A stretch of DNA of 64,000 nucleotides, taken from positions 806,001 through 870,000 of the forward strand of contig NZ_PNCO02000002.1 of assembly GCF_005886105.2 (NCBI RefSeq). The letters run 5' to 3'. Below are positions 16,425 through 24,333 of the stretch, piece after piece. The stretch comes from Pseudoalteromonas galatheae. GTDB taxonomy: Bacteria; Pseudomonadota; Gammaproteobacteria; Enterobacterales; Alteromonadaceae. Made by a program: the position numbers and the translations under genes. Every line of letters begins with the position of its first letter. Positions within the stretch are counted from its first letter, which is position 1. The notes under the pieces are model-generated. The model worked only from the letters and a program-made list of their open reading frames with translations, made no database searches and had not been told where the DNA came from.

Positions 16425-16713
16425 TTATTGCCAGAAATAGCTTTCTAAGTAGTGGAACTCCAAACCTAGTCACATAGTTAGAGTTCTAAGCATGAAGAAA
16501 AGTAAGTCAAATAAGGCTTTGTTGAAAGCGCTTTTAATCGCTATTTTGAAGGGTTCGCCAAAACACGGTTTGGGCAAAAATGTGTCAGCCCAGATCCGAC
16601 TAACTCGAAGCTAGACAAAAACGTTTTAGAGCCGAATGTCAGCTCTATGCTGTAAGTTCAATTAGTGGGTGTAATGCTATCCTTTTAATTATTTAGGAAA
16701 GGCTAACAGGCAT

Positions 16714-17343
16714 TTAAGTAATGGAACCAGATAGCCCTAAAACTATACCAAATATTAAAAATGTTACGCCACTCACTTTATTGAATCGGCCTCGACCTTT
16801 TTCGCCTACTAGCAGCTTTACCTTTTCAGCAAGTGCTGCATAACCAAAATAAATTGTGAAATGAATCAATGCACTGATAATACACAGCATCACAACTTGT
16901 GGCATTAATGAAACGGTTGGATTAATAAATTGAGGTAGTAATGCCGATACAAAAATTAATGCTTTTGGATTCAAAGATGTAACCAAAAGTGCTTGCTTAA
17001 AAATCAGCCATGGTTGATAGTGTAAAGAGGACTGAAAGCTGTCAGTATCAAGCTGAGGCACTGACGAACTATATACCTTAATACCTAAATAGCATAAATA
17101 ACCAGCACCAATTACTTTTATAAAAGTTAATAGTTCACTAAATGTTAGAATGACAGCTCCCAGACTTGTCGCACTCAGAATCAACAAGAGCTGAAATGCA
17201 GCGACATTGCCTAAAACGCCAAGCGCAGCTAGCTTCTTCCCATGGTTCAACCCATTATTAATAGAAAGTAACACAGAGGGTCCTGGTGACACCAAAAGTA
17301 CCGTAATTATCACAGTATACGTAACGTATTGTTCTATATTCAT
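16714..17343 (-). CDS. LysE/RhtB-family exporter
   Basis: The 209-residue protein has six hydrophobic segments and the family signature VSPGPSVLLSINNGLNHGKK near the N-terminus, plus SLNPKALIFVSALLPQFI in the middle. LysE/RhtB proteins export amino acids or related small amines across the inner membrane. The start is ATG 17343, with AGGA six bases upstream; an in-frame TTG at 17358 lacks a site. It is the last gene of a likely three-gene operon with the ABM and NIPSNAP proteins, 15 bases after the ABM stop, and is probably under the divergent ArsR-type regulator at 18103. Confidence 0.85.
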   Translation of the reverse strand: MNIEQYVTYTVIITVLLVSPGPSVLLSINNGLNHGKKLAALGVLGNVAAFQLLLILSATSLGAVILTFSELLTFIKVIGAGYLCYLGIKVYSSSVPQLDTDSFQSSLHYQPWLIFKQALLVTSLNPKALIFVSALLPQFINPTVSLMPQVVMLCIISALIHFTIYFGYAALAEKVKLLVGEKGRGRFNKVSGVTFLIFGIVLGLSGSIT

Positions 17344-17358
17344 TTTAATTCCTGACAA

Positions 17359-17676
17359 TTACTTAGTTACTTGGTTTTCACTGCCGTAATCGCGAATAAC
17401 ATAGCCCACTCTTATTCTGAAGTGGCTAAAAAGCTCTTCCTTTCCTTTTTTCTGAGCGACTTGGTGTTCAAAATGCTCTTTCCACTGTTTGAGCGCCGTT
17501 TCGTTTTGCCAAAATGATAAGGATAAAAATTTATCCTGATTAGAAAGGCTTTGAAAACGCTCAACAGAGATAAAGCCATCAACCTCGTTGAGTGTACTTT
17601 TCAACGCCTGCGCTATTTCAAAATAGAGCGCTTTTCCCTGCTCTTTCGGAGTTACTTCAAAAATCACTGCGAGCAT
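17359..17676 (-). CDS. ABM-superfamily (antibiotic biosynthesis monooxygenase-like) protein
   Basis: This 105-residue single-domain protein has the dimeric alpha/beta-barrel layout of the ABM superfamily: an opening strand [10 protein letters not shown], a long helix, [32 protein letters not shown], then a closing strand [12 protein letters not shown]. Such proteins bind or modify small, often quinone-like or haem-like, compounds without metal, or serve as detoxifying or sensing subunits. Its start overlaps the end of the NIPSNAP gene by 13 bases, which implies translational coupling. Both proteins belong to the same structural superfamily, so they may act on related compounds. The substrate is not known. 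Confidence 0.8.
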   Translation of the reverse strand: MLAVIFEVTPKEQGKALYFEIAQALKSTLNEVDGFISVERFQSLSNQDKFLSLSFWQNETALKQWKEHFEHQVAQKKGKEELFSHFRIRVGYVIRDYGSENQVTK

Positions 17677-18014
17677 GTATTTTCTCCTTCAAGATCTCGC
17701 TTGTAAGTTGAGCGTACAACCTGCAAAAACGTACGTTTCTCATTAACAATAAACTTTTCCCTTTGGGCAAAGCGAAAGTTGCTTTTACCAAGTTCTGACA
17801 GGCGTAACTTGCTTCTATAGCGTTCATAATCAGCCAAAGAATCAAAACTGATTAAGCCGTAAGCTTTATTATTTGAACCCTCATGAGGTAAAAAATACCC
17901 TAATAACTCTCCTCCACATACGGGAATGATTTTGCTCCAGTTTTCAGCGTATTGTTCAAACATATCCAATTTGAAGGGATCAAGTTGGTATTCAATACAA
18001 CAGGTAATTTTCAA
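17664..18014 (-). CDS. NIPSNAP-family protein
   Basis: The 116-residue protein opens with [20 protein letters not shown] and continues with [20 protein letters not shown] and ERYRSKL, the pattern of NIPSNAP proteins (dimeric alpha/beta-barrel fold). Family members have been linked to small-molecule binding and detoxification but no general reaction is established. It is the first gene of the operon NIPSNAP-ABM-LysE on the minus strand. An 88-base gap separates it from the divergent ArsR-type regulator, where the shared promoter and operator should lie. Confidence 0.82.
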   Translation of the reverse strand: MKITCCIEYQLDPFKLDMFEQYAENWSKIIPVCGGELLGYFLPHEGSNNKAYGLISFDSLADYERYRSKLRLSELGKSNFRFAQREKFIVNEKRTFLQVVRSTYKRDLEGENTCSQ

Positions 18015-18102
18015 AGTGGTTGTCTCCGTTTTCGTTTTTTGGCAGTCTACTCGTCATTAAATTTTGATACTTCGATGGCGATCGAACTGTGAAGGAAAAA
18101 GA

Positions 18103-18777
18103 GTGGAACCTAATATTGCCTATATTGGAAATTTAATCGGAGATACAGCTCGTTCTAAAATGCTTACAGCCTTGATGAGTGGTAAAGCGCTAACGGCAAC
18201 AGAGCTATCACTTGAAGCAGATATTACCCCTCAAACAGCGAGCAGCCATTTAATGAAATTAGTTGAAGGCGAGCTTTTAGTCGTCAGGAAGCAAGGCCGC
18301 CATAAGTATTTTCAGCTAAGAAATATCCAAGTCGCTGAACTTATTGAGCAAATGCTTAATATTAGCGTATCTGTATCAAGTCCAAAGATATCAACTGGGC
18401 CTAGAAACGAGAGATTGAGAAAATCCCGTATTTGCTACGACCACCTAGCAGGAGAGTTAGGCGTAAAGTTATTCGATGCTTTGGTGGACAACGGCTGGCT
18501 AATTGAAAACTCTACCGAGATTATATTGACGAAAACAGGGCAAAAGTTTTTTAGCAACATAGGCGTTGATTTTAGCTCATTTAAAAACCGAAGCAGACCA
18601 ATATGTAAAGCATGTTTAGATTGGAGCGAAAGACGAAGCCACTTGGCTGGCAGTCTAGGTAAGTGGGTACTAGACGATGCTATGAATCGCAACTGGGCAA
18701 CACAAGATTTGGATTCAAGAGTAATTCAGTTTACTCCTCAAGGACTTAGTGCCTTTACGAAAAGGTATGGTATTTAA
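18103..18777 (+). CDS. ArsR-type winged-helix regulator with Cys-containing C-terminal domain
   Basis: The N-terminal 90 residues form an ArsR-like winged helix: LIGDTARSKMLTALMSGKAL, TATELSLEADITPQTASSHL, then LLVVRKQGRHKYFQL as the wing. The C-terminal domain has the segment RPICKACLDWSERRSHLAGS (about residues 179-198) that recurs in long ArsR proteins of this kind. The two cysteines there could bind a metal or sense oxidants. The start is GTG 18103 with AAGGA 7 bases upstream; an in-frame TTG at 18064 would add 13 residues without a site. It is divergent from the NIPSNAP-ABM-LysE operon and probably represses it. Confidence 0.82.
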   Translation: MEPNIAYIGNLIGDTARSKMLTALMSGKALTATELSLEADITPQTASSHLMKLVEGELLVVRKQGRHKYFQLRNIQVAELIEQMLNISVSVSSPKISTGPRNERLRKSRICYDHLAGELGVKLFDALVDNGWLIENSTEIILTKTGQKFFSNIGVDFSSFKNRSRPICKACLDWSERRSHLAGSLGKWVLDDAMNRNWATQDLDSRVIQFTPQGLSAFTKRYGI

Positions 18778-18842
18778 GTGTTAATACATATTGTTGATGT
18801 ATGCCGTTCAATGTTAACTCCTCGCTTAAAGGCGGTCTTAAT

Positions 18843-18939
18843 GCCAACTCGCTAAAGGTAATAAATAGAGCCAATGCGTTGCCCAGAGGCTCTATTAAAG
18901 TTACTACGTTAACAAGCTTTAGGGCAGGAATGAGTTGGC
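18843..18939. repeat. Three-step nested inverted repeat
   Basis: Three pairs of arms are nested: GCCAACTC at 18843-18850 with 18932-18939, CTAAAG at 18852-18857 with 18917-18922, and AATAGAGCC at 18864-18872 with 18888-18896. All match exactly. The fold could be a structured RNA 3' of the regulator gene or a degraded recombination site. The surrounding 18778-19059 contains no gene. Confidence 0.5.
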
Positions 18940-18967
18940 TGAACGACCGCTAGGTATGTACAAATAG

Positions 18968-19028
18968 TGCAAATAGCAGACACCCACCATAACATAAATG
19001 CAAATTATGGTGGGTGTCAGTGTTAGCC
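18968..19028. repeat. 61-bp direct repeat, copy 1
   Basis: This copy matches 19726-19786 at 60 of 61 positions. Each copy holds a 14-bp perfect inverted repeat (GACACCCACCATAA and its complement; one base differs in copy 2) around a 12-base loop. A further partial copy of the last 17 bases, GGTGTCAGTGTTAACC, follows at 19039-19054. Confidence 0.85.
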
Positions 19029-19059
19029 TAATCTTGCTGGTGTCAGTGTTAACCTAGCA

Positions 19060-19599
19060 TTATTCAACTTGCTCACATGAAAATGGGCCAACCACGTCGC
19101 TTTTGATGGCAAATTTGGTATCAATTTCCGGATGCCGTGTTTTTATCTCCTCAAGCGCTTGCTCGAAGTTCTCTTTAACCTGCACCCTCCAAGGATGCGA
19201 TGAAAATAAAATATAGTTATCGTAGTCATTCACATGAAAATGGATATCCCCGATATAGTTGAGGCTATTTTCTGCTATATCAAAAGTGCCAAGGCAGTTT
19301 AAGTCGGGATCAACTAATTTGGATCCTTGCATATATAACACCTGGTCAATTTCGTGCGTCCCCACTGGCAGTGGCAGAACAATCAACTTTTCCCGGGTGT
19401 CTTTTAGAACAAAGCTGTAGTTGTCTAGCATTTTTTGTGTATTTCGGGTAATGAATTGAGCATTACCAATATCGCCAGAGGTACTAAAACGGGCTAAAGC
19501 TAAGCCATGTCCTTCAGGCAAAGGCTTTTTAGCATCATATGCCAATTGCGCACAACCAGACAGAAAAAGAGAACAAACAACAACCATAGTTCTAAACAT
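19060..19599 (-). CDS. Lipoprotein of unknown function, flanked by direct repeats
   Basis: The 179-residue protein has a lipoprotein signal (MFRTMVVVCSLFLSGC) with the modified Cys at 16. The mature part shows a mixed alpha/beta pattern and two later cysteines (about residues 101 and 175), which could pair. No family is recognised. The gene lies inside a 758-base unit bounded by two 61-bp direct repeats (18968-19028 and 19726-19786), so it may have been inserted or duplicated as a block. GAGAAG upstream of the ATG is a modest ribosome site. Neighbouring genes give no hint of function. Confidence 0.72.
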   Translation of the reverse strand: MFRTMVVVCSLFLSGCAQLAYDAKKPLPEGHGLALARFSTSGDIGNAQFITRNTQKMLDNYSFVLKDTREKLIVLPLPVGTHEIDQVLYMQGSKLVDPDLNCLGTFDIAENSLNYIGDIHFHVNDYDNYILFSSHPWRVQVKENFEQALEEIKTRHPEIDTKFAIKSDVVGPFSCEQVE

Positions 19600-19725
19600 A
19601 TTTACTTCTCACTACATAAAGGTGCGGCATTACAAGCACCTGTCAAATTCTAATTGCAAACATTAAACCCAAAAAAAGCAAACATTACAACTACAAGAAA
19701 TACACGAATAATCAAGACTTTAGAT

Positions 19726-19786
19726 TGCAAATAGCAGACACCCACCATAACATAAATGCAAATTATGGTAGGTGTCAGTGTTAGCC
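19726..19786. repeat. 61-bp direct repeat, copy 2
   Basis: Copy 2 lies 127 bases upstream of the lipoprotein start and repeats 18968-19028 with one difference (A for G in the right arm of the internal palindrome). The rest of 19600-19893 contains no gene. Confidence 0.85.
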
Positions 19787-19893
19787 CTACTTCAATAGTG
19801 CATCTATCGCGGCGTTTGTGTGGTAGTGATGATTAGCTTTAGCTGTATACTGTTCCAAACCAAACTGAAAGCAATTACAGGACTTTCCTTTCA

Positions 19894-20403
19894 ATGGCAG
19901 ACCAAGCTATTTCACTTTCTAAATATAATCAAGATTGGCCACGGATGTTCCAAGATGAAAAGCTAAGGTTAGCGCCTTTGCTATGCCATTGGATTGAAGG
20001 TGGTATTGAGCATGTGGGTAGTACAGCGGTGGTTGGTATGGTTGCTAAGCCGGTGATAGATATTATGGTGGGTGTTAAGTCACTAGAAGCGTCAAAAGAA
20101 GCCATCCAAGTGCTCACTCAACACGGTTATTGTTATTACCCCTATAAAGCTGACGTAATGCACTGGTTTTGCAAACCAACGCCTGAGTTTAGAACCCATC
20201 ACTTACACCTTGTTCCCTTCGATAGTGCACTTTGGCAAGAGCGCATTTCTTTTAGGGATAAATTAAGAGCATCATCAGATTTAAGCGCTGAGTACTGTGC
20301 GTTAAAGCAAAGATTAGCGCAACAATACAAAGATGATCGTGAGCAATATACTCAACAAAAATGGCCGTTTATTCAGAAAGTGTTGGCGTCATTTTATAGC
20401 TGA
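19894..20403 (+). CDS. GrpB/UPF0157-family protein
   Basis: The 169-residue protein contains IEHVGSTAVVGMVAKPVIDI and MVGV at residues 35-57, the nucleotidyltransferase-like GS...KP.ID motif of the GrpB (UPF0157) family, and THHLHLVPFDSALWQERISF with RDKLR at about 99-122. Length matches the family. GrpB-like domains occur alone or fused to dephospho-CoA kinase; the fold suggests nucleotide transfer but the reaction is not established. The gene stands alone between the repeat-flanked lipoprotein gene and the ExeM-like nuclease. Confidence 0.88.
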   Translation: MADQAISLSKYNQDWPRMFQDEKLRLAPLLCHWIEGGIEHVGSTAVVGMVAKPVIDIMVGVKSLEASKEAIQVLTQHGYCYYPYKADVMHWFCKPTPEFRTHHLHLVPFDSALWQERISFRDKLRASSDLSAEYCALKQRLAQQYKDDREQYTQQKWPFIQKVLASFYS

Positions 20404-20536
20404 TATTAATCCAGCCTGTCGTGGCAACACGAAACGGCGATAATCGGACATTTTATAGTTTTTAACTCAGAGAATAAGTGCCCTTTCTGAAAGTATGGTT
20501 GATTGGTGGCAATTAAAGTAAGTTAAAAGGCCAAGA

Positions 20537-20566
20537 AAAACCCAAGAGCCTTGGCTCTTGGGTTTT
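20537..20566 (-). terminator. Strong terminator of the ExeM-like gene
   Basis: A perfect 14-bp stem (arms AAAACCCAAGAGCC and complement) with a 2-base spacer lies 16 bases past the stop codon. On the minus strand the stem ends in GGGTTTTTCTT, a usable T tract. Confidence 0.88.
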
Positions 20567-20581
20567 ACGTTAAAGCAGCGA

Positions 20582-23188
20582 TTAATTCGCTTTTGTTGCT
20601 TTGTATTTGATAGTTACGTTGTAGTAAGGGAATAGACCGCGTAGGCGGAAATTCCATTTACCTTCTGCAGGTTCGTCAAATACACAGCTTTCTTCACTCC
20701 CCCAAAGGTATGGGCGACAGTCGTACTTAAAGAAGTTTGGCATTCTCTGATGGCGCACATACAGGTCTGCTTCGCCTTGACCCGTGATAGATACTTCTAG
20801 TTTATCAAAGCCTGCTGGTAGCTCGATTGAGCGATGTTGCCACCAGAACCAACCTGCAAGGCCTGTAAACTCGCCTTCAATAATCGTCGGCTCTTTAGCA
20901 AGGTTAAGGTCGATTACCACGGGGTCATGATCCGATGCGCGATAAGCGTGTGTTGCGTAAAGACTTGCTTTGTGAGTATCTGACTTGTACTCAGTGTTGT
21001 AGTCTAGCGCGACGGGTTCGTCAGCATTGATATGCCAATCTGTTACCGACTTTACTTTTTCCATCATCGTGTTTGAAGCAAAGGCGTGATCTAGGCTACC
21101 GATACGTCCTTGATACACGTATGAATAATCTAAGCTACTACCATGAAGCGTTTGCTTGATGTTGGCATAACCATTCTCTACATAGGTGTTGATTGGATCT
21201 TCCTGAGCGTACGCGTTCATGTCACCTAGAATAATCACATCATCTTCTGCAACTCCTGTCGGATTTGTGCCAAGCCAAGTCGCTAGGGTATTAACCGCAG
21301 TGACTCGAGTTTGGTTCCAACAACCTTGACCGTCATTTTGGTCTTGATCTAAGCCCTCAGCTTTTGAACAACTGCCTTTAGAGCGTAAGTGAGCCATTAC
21401 CACAGTGAAGATTTCTTCGCCGTTTGCCTCTTTGAAAGTTTGTACGACAGGAGGACGGTTACCGTAATCAAATGGTACGGCTTCGGTAAATGCAGGCGTG
21501 CCTACTTCAGCTACTTTGTTACTACGATAAATGATACCGGATGTAATTGCATCCCCACCCACTTGGTCAACATTTAGGTTTACAAATGCGTAAGTGTTAG
21601 CAGAGTCTGTCGCATTTAAAGCGTTAACGAGGTCGGCAATCGCACTAAACTCACCAAAGCCATCATTTTCTACTTCAAGTAGACCGATGATATCGGCATC
21701 GAGCGCTGAAATTGCAGCAACCGTTTTTGCTTTTTGGCGTTCAAACTCTTCTAGATTGTCAGCTCCTCGTGAAGTTGGGAAACCTGCACCTTGACCGTCA
21801 CCATTGAAGTAGTTTAATACGTTGAAGCTTGCAATACGTAAATCTCCACGCTCTTCTATCTGAGGTGCTTCTGTACGTAGATTAGTATGGACAAAGTTTG
21901 GTGTTGTTGTTGGGTGAATACGGTATTGGCTATAACCATATCCCAGTACACCCTCAAGGCCCGTCACAGAATCGCCCAGTCGTAAAGTGTTATAGGCATC
22001 TAGCGTGGGTGATGGGTAAGGAATAACGTCAGGGTTTTGTACTGATGAACCATCATCAAGTAAAATTTCTTTGCGCTTGTTTTCAGCTTCTAGCTGGTTT
22101 GCTGCGTCACCAGGAGTTGCAACTTGAGTGCTTTGGTACAAACGTTCAGTAGCTAAGCGTACTTCGCCGTAACGTGCAAGTCCGTATGTATCGTTAACGA
22201 CCAACTCATTTGAAATCGAAACCAACATGCCTTCGTAGGCTTCAAGACCATTCTCTGCAGGTAAAGTAACGGTAGTCGCTGAAGCCGTTGCAGAACCGCA
22301 TAGCTCGACTGCGTCGACGTTAATAAGTTGAGTTTGACCATACTTCTCTTCAACTTTACCACGTAATTTAACCACATCTCCTGCGCTTACTGGAGTTGCG
22401 GTATATACGACAAAAATACCTTCGGAAGTATTATTATCAGCATCATAGTCAGTGCTTTCTTCTTGAAGGAAGAAGCCGCCAAGCCCTGCATCTGATTGTA
22501 GGCTTGCAGTGACAACAGCTTGCACTTCAACCGTTTCTCCCGCTAATGGGCTTGCATCGCCAGCGCCCTGAATGGCACTGATCAAGGTATTATTTTCGCC
22601 ACAAATAACTGGCTCTGGCTCAGGTACGTCACCGCCATTAATGTGGATACCTAGGTTGCTAAAATCATTCTTCGCAAGTGCAAGCCATTGTCCAGTGCCA
22701 ACAAATGCAGAAGTTGCATCGGTGCGGCCAGTTGTTATTGCAGGATCTCTGACAAGCGTTTTATCTTTTGTTCTAATATCGCCATCAACCCATTCACTAC
22801 CTGGGTCGACACCAACCTGGCCTAGGCTATCAACAACTGCACCATTGAGCGTAAGCGTAACGGCATCATCACCATTAAACCAGCTACTTGTGTTTGTTAA
22901 CTGTGCTTTTGCGATGATCTCTGCTGCTGAGTCAGCATGAGCAATAACATAAGTTGATTTAGCCGCAAGTTCACCACTTAGCTCTATGTTCGTGCGAGCT
23001 TCTGTTGCACCATTAAAGAAGAAGTTGACGGAGTAACCTGTTAGACTAACAGCTTCATCACTACCATTGTAGAGCTCAATGGCTTTGTTATAACTACTAC
23101 CTTCAACGTATTCAGAGATAATCACTTCTGCTTGTGCATTTAGGCAAGCTAATGCAATAGCTGAAGCTAGAATAGATTTTTTAATCAT
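20582..23188 (-). CDS. Secreted ExeM/NucH-type endonuclease
   Basis: The 868-residue protein has a signal peptide (to about residue 20, NAQA), an N-terminal lamin-tail domain (IISEYVEGSSYNKAIELYN, about 22-165) and an OB-fold region (about 200-300, with VVKLRGKVEEKYGQTQL). A large endonuclease/exonuclease/phosphatase domain follows (about 455-775): RIASFNVLNYF, DIIGLLEVEN, VVMAHLRSKG, ILGDMNAYAQEDP and ASDHDPVVIDL carry the metal and catalytic residues. A PPC-like beta domain (about 780-865) ends the protein. Family members are extracellular DNases that release phosphate or clear extracellular DNA in biofilms. Unlike some ExeM proteins it has no C-terminal membrane anchor, so it should be released. 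Confidence 0.9.
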   Translation of the reverse strand: MIKKSILASAIALACLNAQAEVIISEYVEGSSYNKAIELYNGSDEAVSLTGYSVNFFFNGATEARTNIELSGELAAKSTYVIAHADSAAEIIAKAQLTNTSSWFNGDDAVTLTLNGAVVDSLGQVGVDPGSEWVDGDIRTKDKTLVRDPAITTGRTDATSAFVGTGQWLALAKNDFSNLGIHINGGDVPEPEPVICGENNTLISAIQGAGDASPLAGETVEVQAVVTASLQSDAGLGGFFLQEESTDYDADNNTSEGIFVVYTATPVSAGDVVKLRGKVEEKYGQTQLINVDAVELCGSATASATTVTLPAENGLEAYEGMLVSISNELVVNDTYGLARYGEVRLATERLYQSTQVATPGDAANQLEAENKRKEILLDDGSSVQNPDVIPYPSPTLDAYNTLRLGDSVTGLEGVLGYGYSQYRIHPTTTPNFVHTNLRTEAPQIEERGDLRIASFNVLNYFNGDGQGAGFPTSRGADNLEEFERQKAKTVAAISALDADIIGLLEVENDGFGEFSAIADLVNALNATDSANTYAFVNLNVDQVGGDAITSGIIYRSNKVAEVGTPAFTEAVPFDYGNRPPVVQTFKEANGEEIFTVVMAHLRSKGSCSKAEGLDQDQNDGQGCWNQTRVTAVNTLATWLGTNPTGVAEDDVIILGDMNAYAQEDPINTYVENGYANIKQTLHGSSLDYSYVYQGRIGSLDHAFASNTMMEKVKSVTDWHINADEPVALDYNTEYKSDTHKASLYATHAYRASDHDPVVIDLNLAKEPTIIEGEFTGLAGWFWWQHRSIELPAGFDKLEVSITGQGEADLYVRHQRMPNFFKYDCRPYLWGSEESCVFDEPAEGKWNFRLRGLFPYYNVTIKYKATKAN

Positions 23189-23475
23189 TTTTTATTTTCC
23201 CGTGTATTATAATTATTCGAATTTTTATTCGAACGCAGCATTTTAAGCGCTATTGATGACAATTCAATTAAACTTCACGGTCTATTTACATTGGTTTACA
23301 CTAAATTGTGTGTTGAAGGACAAAAGTCGTTGAATTTCATGTCATATATAGAGCGCTAGAGTGAAGTGTTTTATGGATTGTCGTCTAATTAGTGGCGTGA
23401 TAGTTGCGCTATACTCAATTGGTATTAAAGAGAAACACATTGCTAGCGGCTTGTTTAAAATAAATACAGGAGAAC

Positions 23476-24219
23476 ATGAATATGGCGATAAAAAGTTTAA
23501 GACAGTCATGCCTCCTGTTTCTTGCTGTATCGTTCATAACACCTGTGAATGCAAGTAGTATTGTCGGTGCTCACAATATCTGGCCGCCGTATATTATCGA
23601 TGAACGCTCTGGCTTTAGTGTGGATCTCGTACGCGCGGCATTTGAAGCTGAGAATCAAGATTTTGAAATGCTTACTATGCCGTTTAGTCGAGCCATGCGA
23701 ATGGTGGAAAACGGGCAGGTTGATATTATTCCCGCTTTATGGCGTTCTAACAGTCGAGATAAGCGTTTTGTTTTTAGTGAGCCGTACTACAGCAATCGCC
23801 TTGTGCTTATTTCGCACGCGGAGTCTGATATCGACTTTGAAAGCTTGGAAGATCTAAAAGGGTTGAGCGTATGCGCTATTCGGGGTTTCCGTTCTGAAAT
23901 TGCGCTCGCTCAGATCTCACAAGTTCGCTTAGAAAAGCTCACCAACCTGAGTTCCTGTCTATCGCTCCTGAATAAGCAGCGAGTAGAAGCCGTAGTAAGT
24001 GACGAGCTTGCCTTTGCCTATTTGCGGGCTCAATACGATGAATTTCATAGCCTTAAAGTACATCAATCGACCATTGCACAGTGGCCACTTCATATTGGGA
24101 TTAGCAAATCCAATCCAAAAGCAGCAGAAGTTATTGAATTGTTTAATAAGGGTCTTTTACAACTTAAGGTGAATGGAATTTATAAGGCGACTTTAAAAAA
24201 ATACCGTTTGGATGAGTGA
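23476..24219 (+). CDS. Periplasmic solute-binding protein, SBP_bac_3 type
   Basis: The 247-residue protein has a signal peptide to about residue 27 and the two-lobed binding fold of polar amino-acid-type receptors: NIWPPYIIDERSGFSVDLVR, then MPFSRAMRMVENGQVDIIPA, EPYYSNRLVLIS and the hinge segment LEDLKGLSVCAIRGF. No transporter genes are adjacent, so it may deliver a ligand to a permease or sensor encoded elsewhere, or act as a sensor itself. AGGAG lies four bases before ATG 23476; the second ATG six bases on is also possible. A bidirectional terminator follows. Confidence 0.82.
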   Translation: MNMAIKSLRQSCLLFLAVSFITPVNASSIVGAHNIWPPYIIDERSGFSVDLVRAAFEAENQDFEMLTMPFSRAMRMVENGQVDIIPALWRSNSRDKRFVFSEPYYSNRLVLISHAESDIDFESLEDLKGLSVCAIRGFRSEIALAQISQVRLEKLTNLSSCLSLLNKQRVEAVVSDELAFAYLRAQYDEFHSLKVHQSTIAQWPLHIGISKSNPKAAEVIELFNKGLLQLKVNGIYKATLKKYRLDE

Positions 24220-24269
24220 GCAATTAATCGTACTCGCTTCTTTCGACACATTGGTTTATCGTAATAAAG

Positions 24270-24304
24270 AAAGGGGTAATGAAGTGATACTTCATTACCC
24301 CTTT
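24270..24304. terminator. Bidirectional terminator between convergent genes
   Basis: A perfect 15-bp stem (24270-24284 with 24290-24304) and 5-base loop separate the solute-binding protein gene from the giant surface-protein gene. A-rich and T-rich ends on the two arms let it serve both strands. Confidence 0.85.
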
Positions 24305-24333
24305 ATCATATGGTTTTTGACTTGTTAAGACCC

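Noticed and set aside
18968..19028. 61-bp repeats as CRISPR repeats
   Set aside because: Only two full copies 758 bases apart with a gene between them; no spacer array and no cas genes.
23361..23558. 65-codon plus-strand open frame upstream of the solute-binding gene
   Set aside because: Overlaps the true gene at 23476 in another frame and has no ribosome site.
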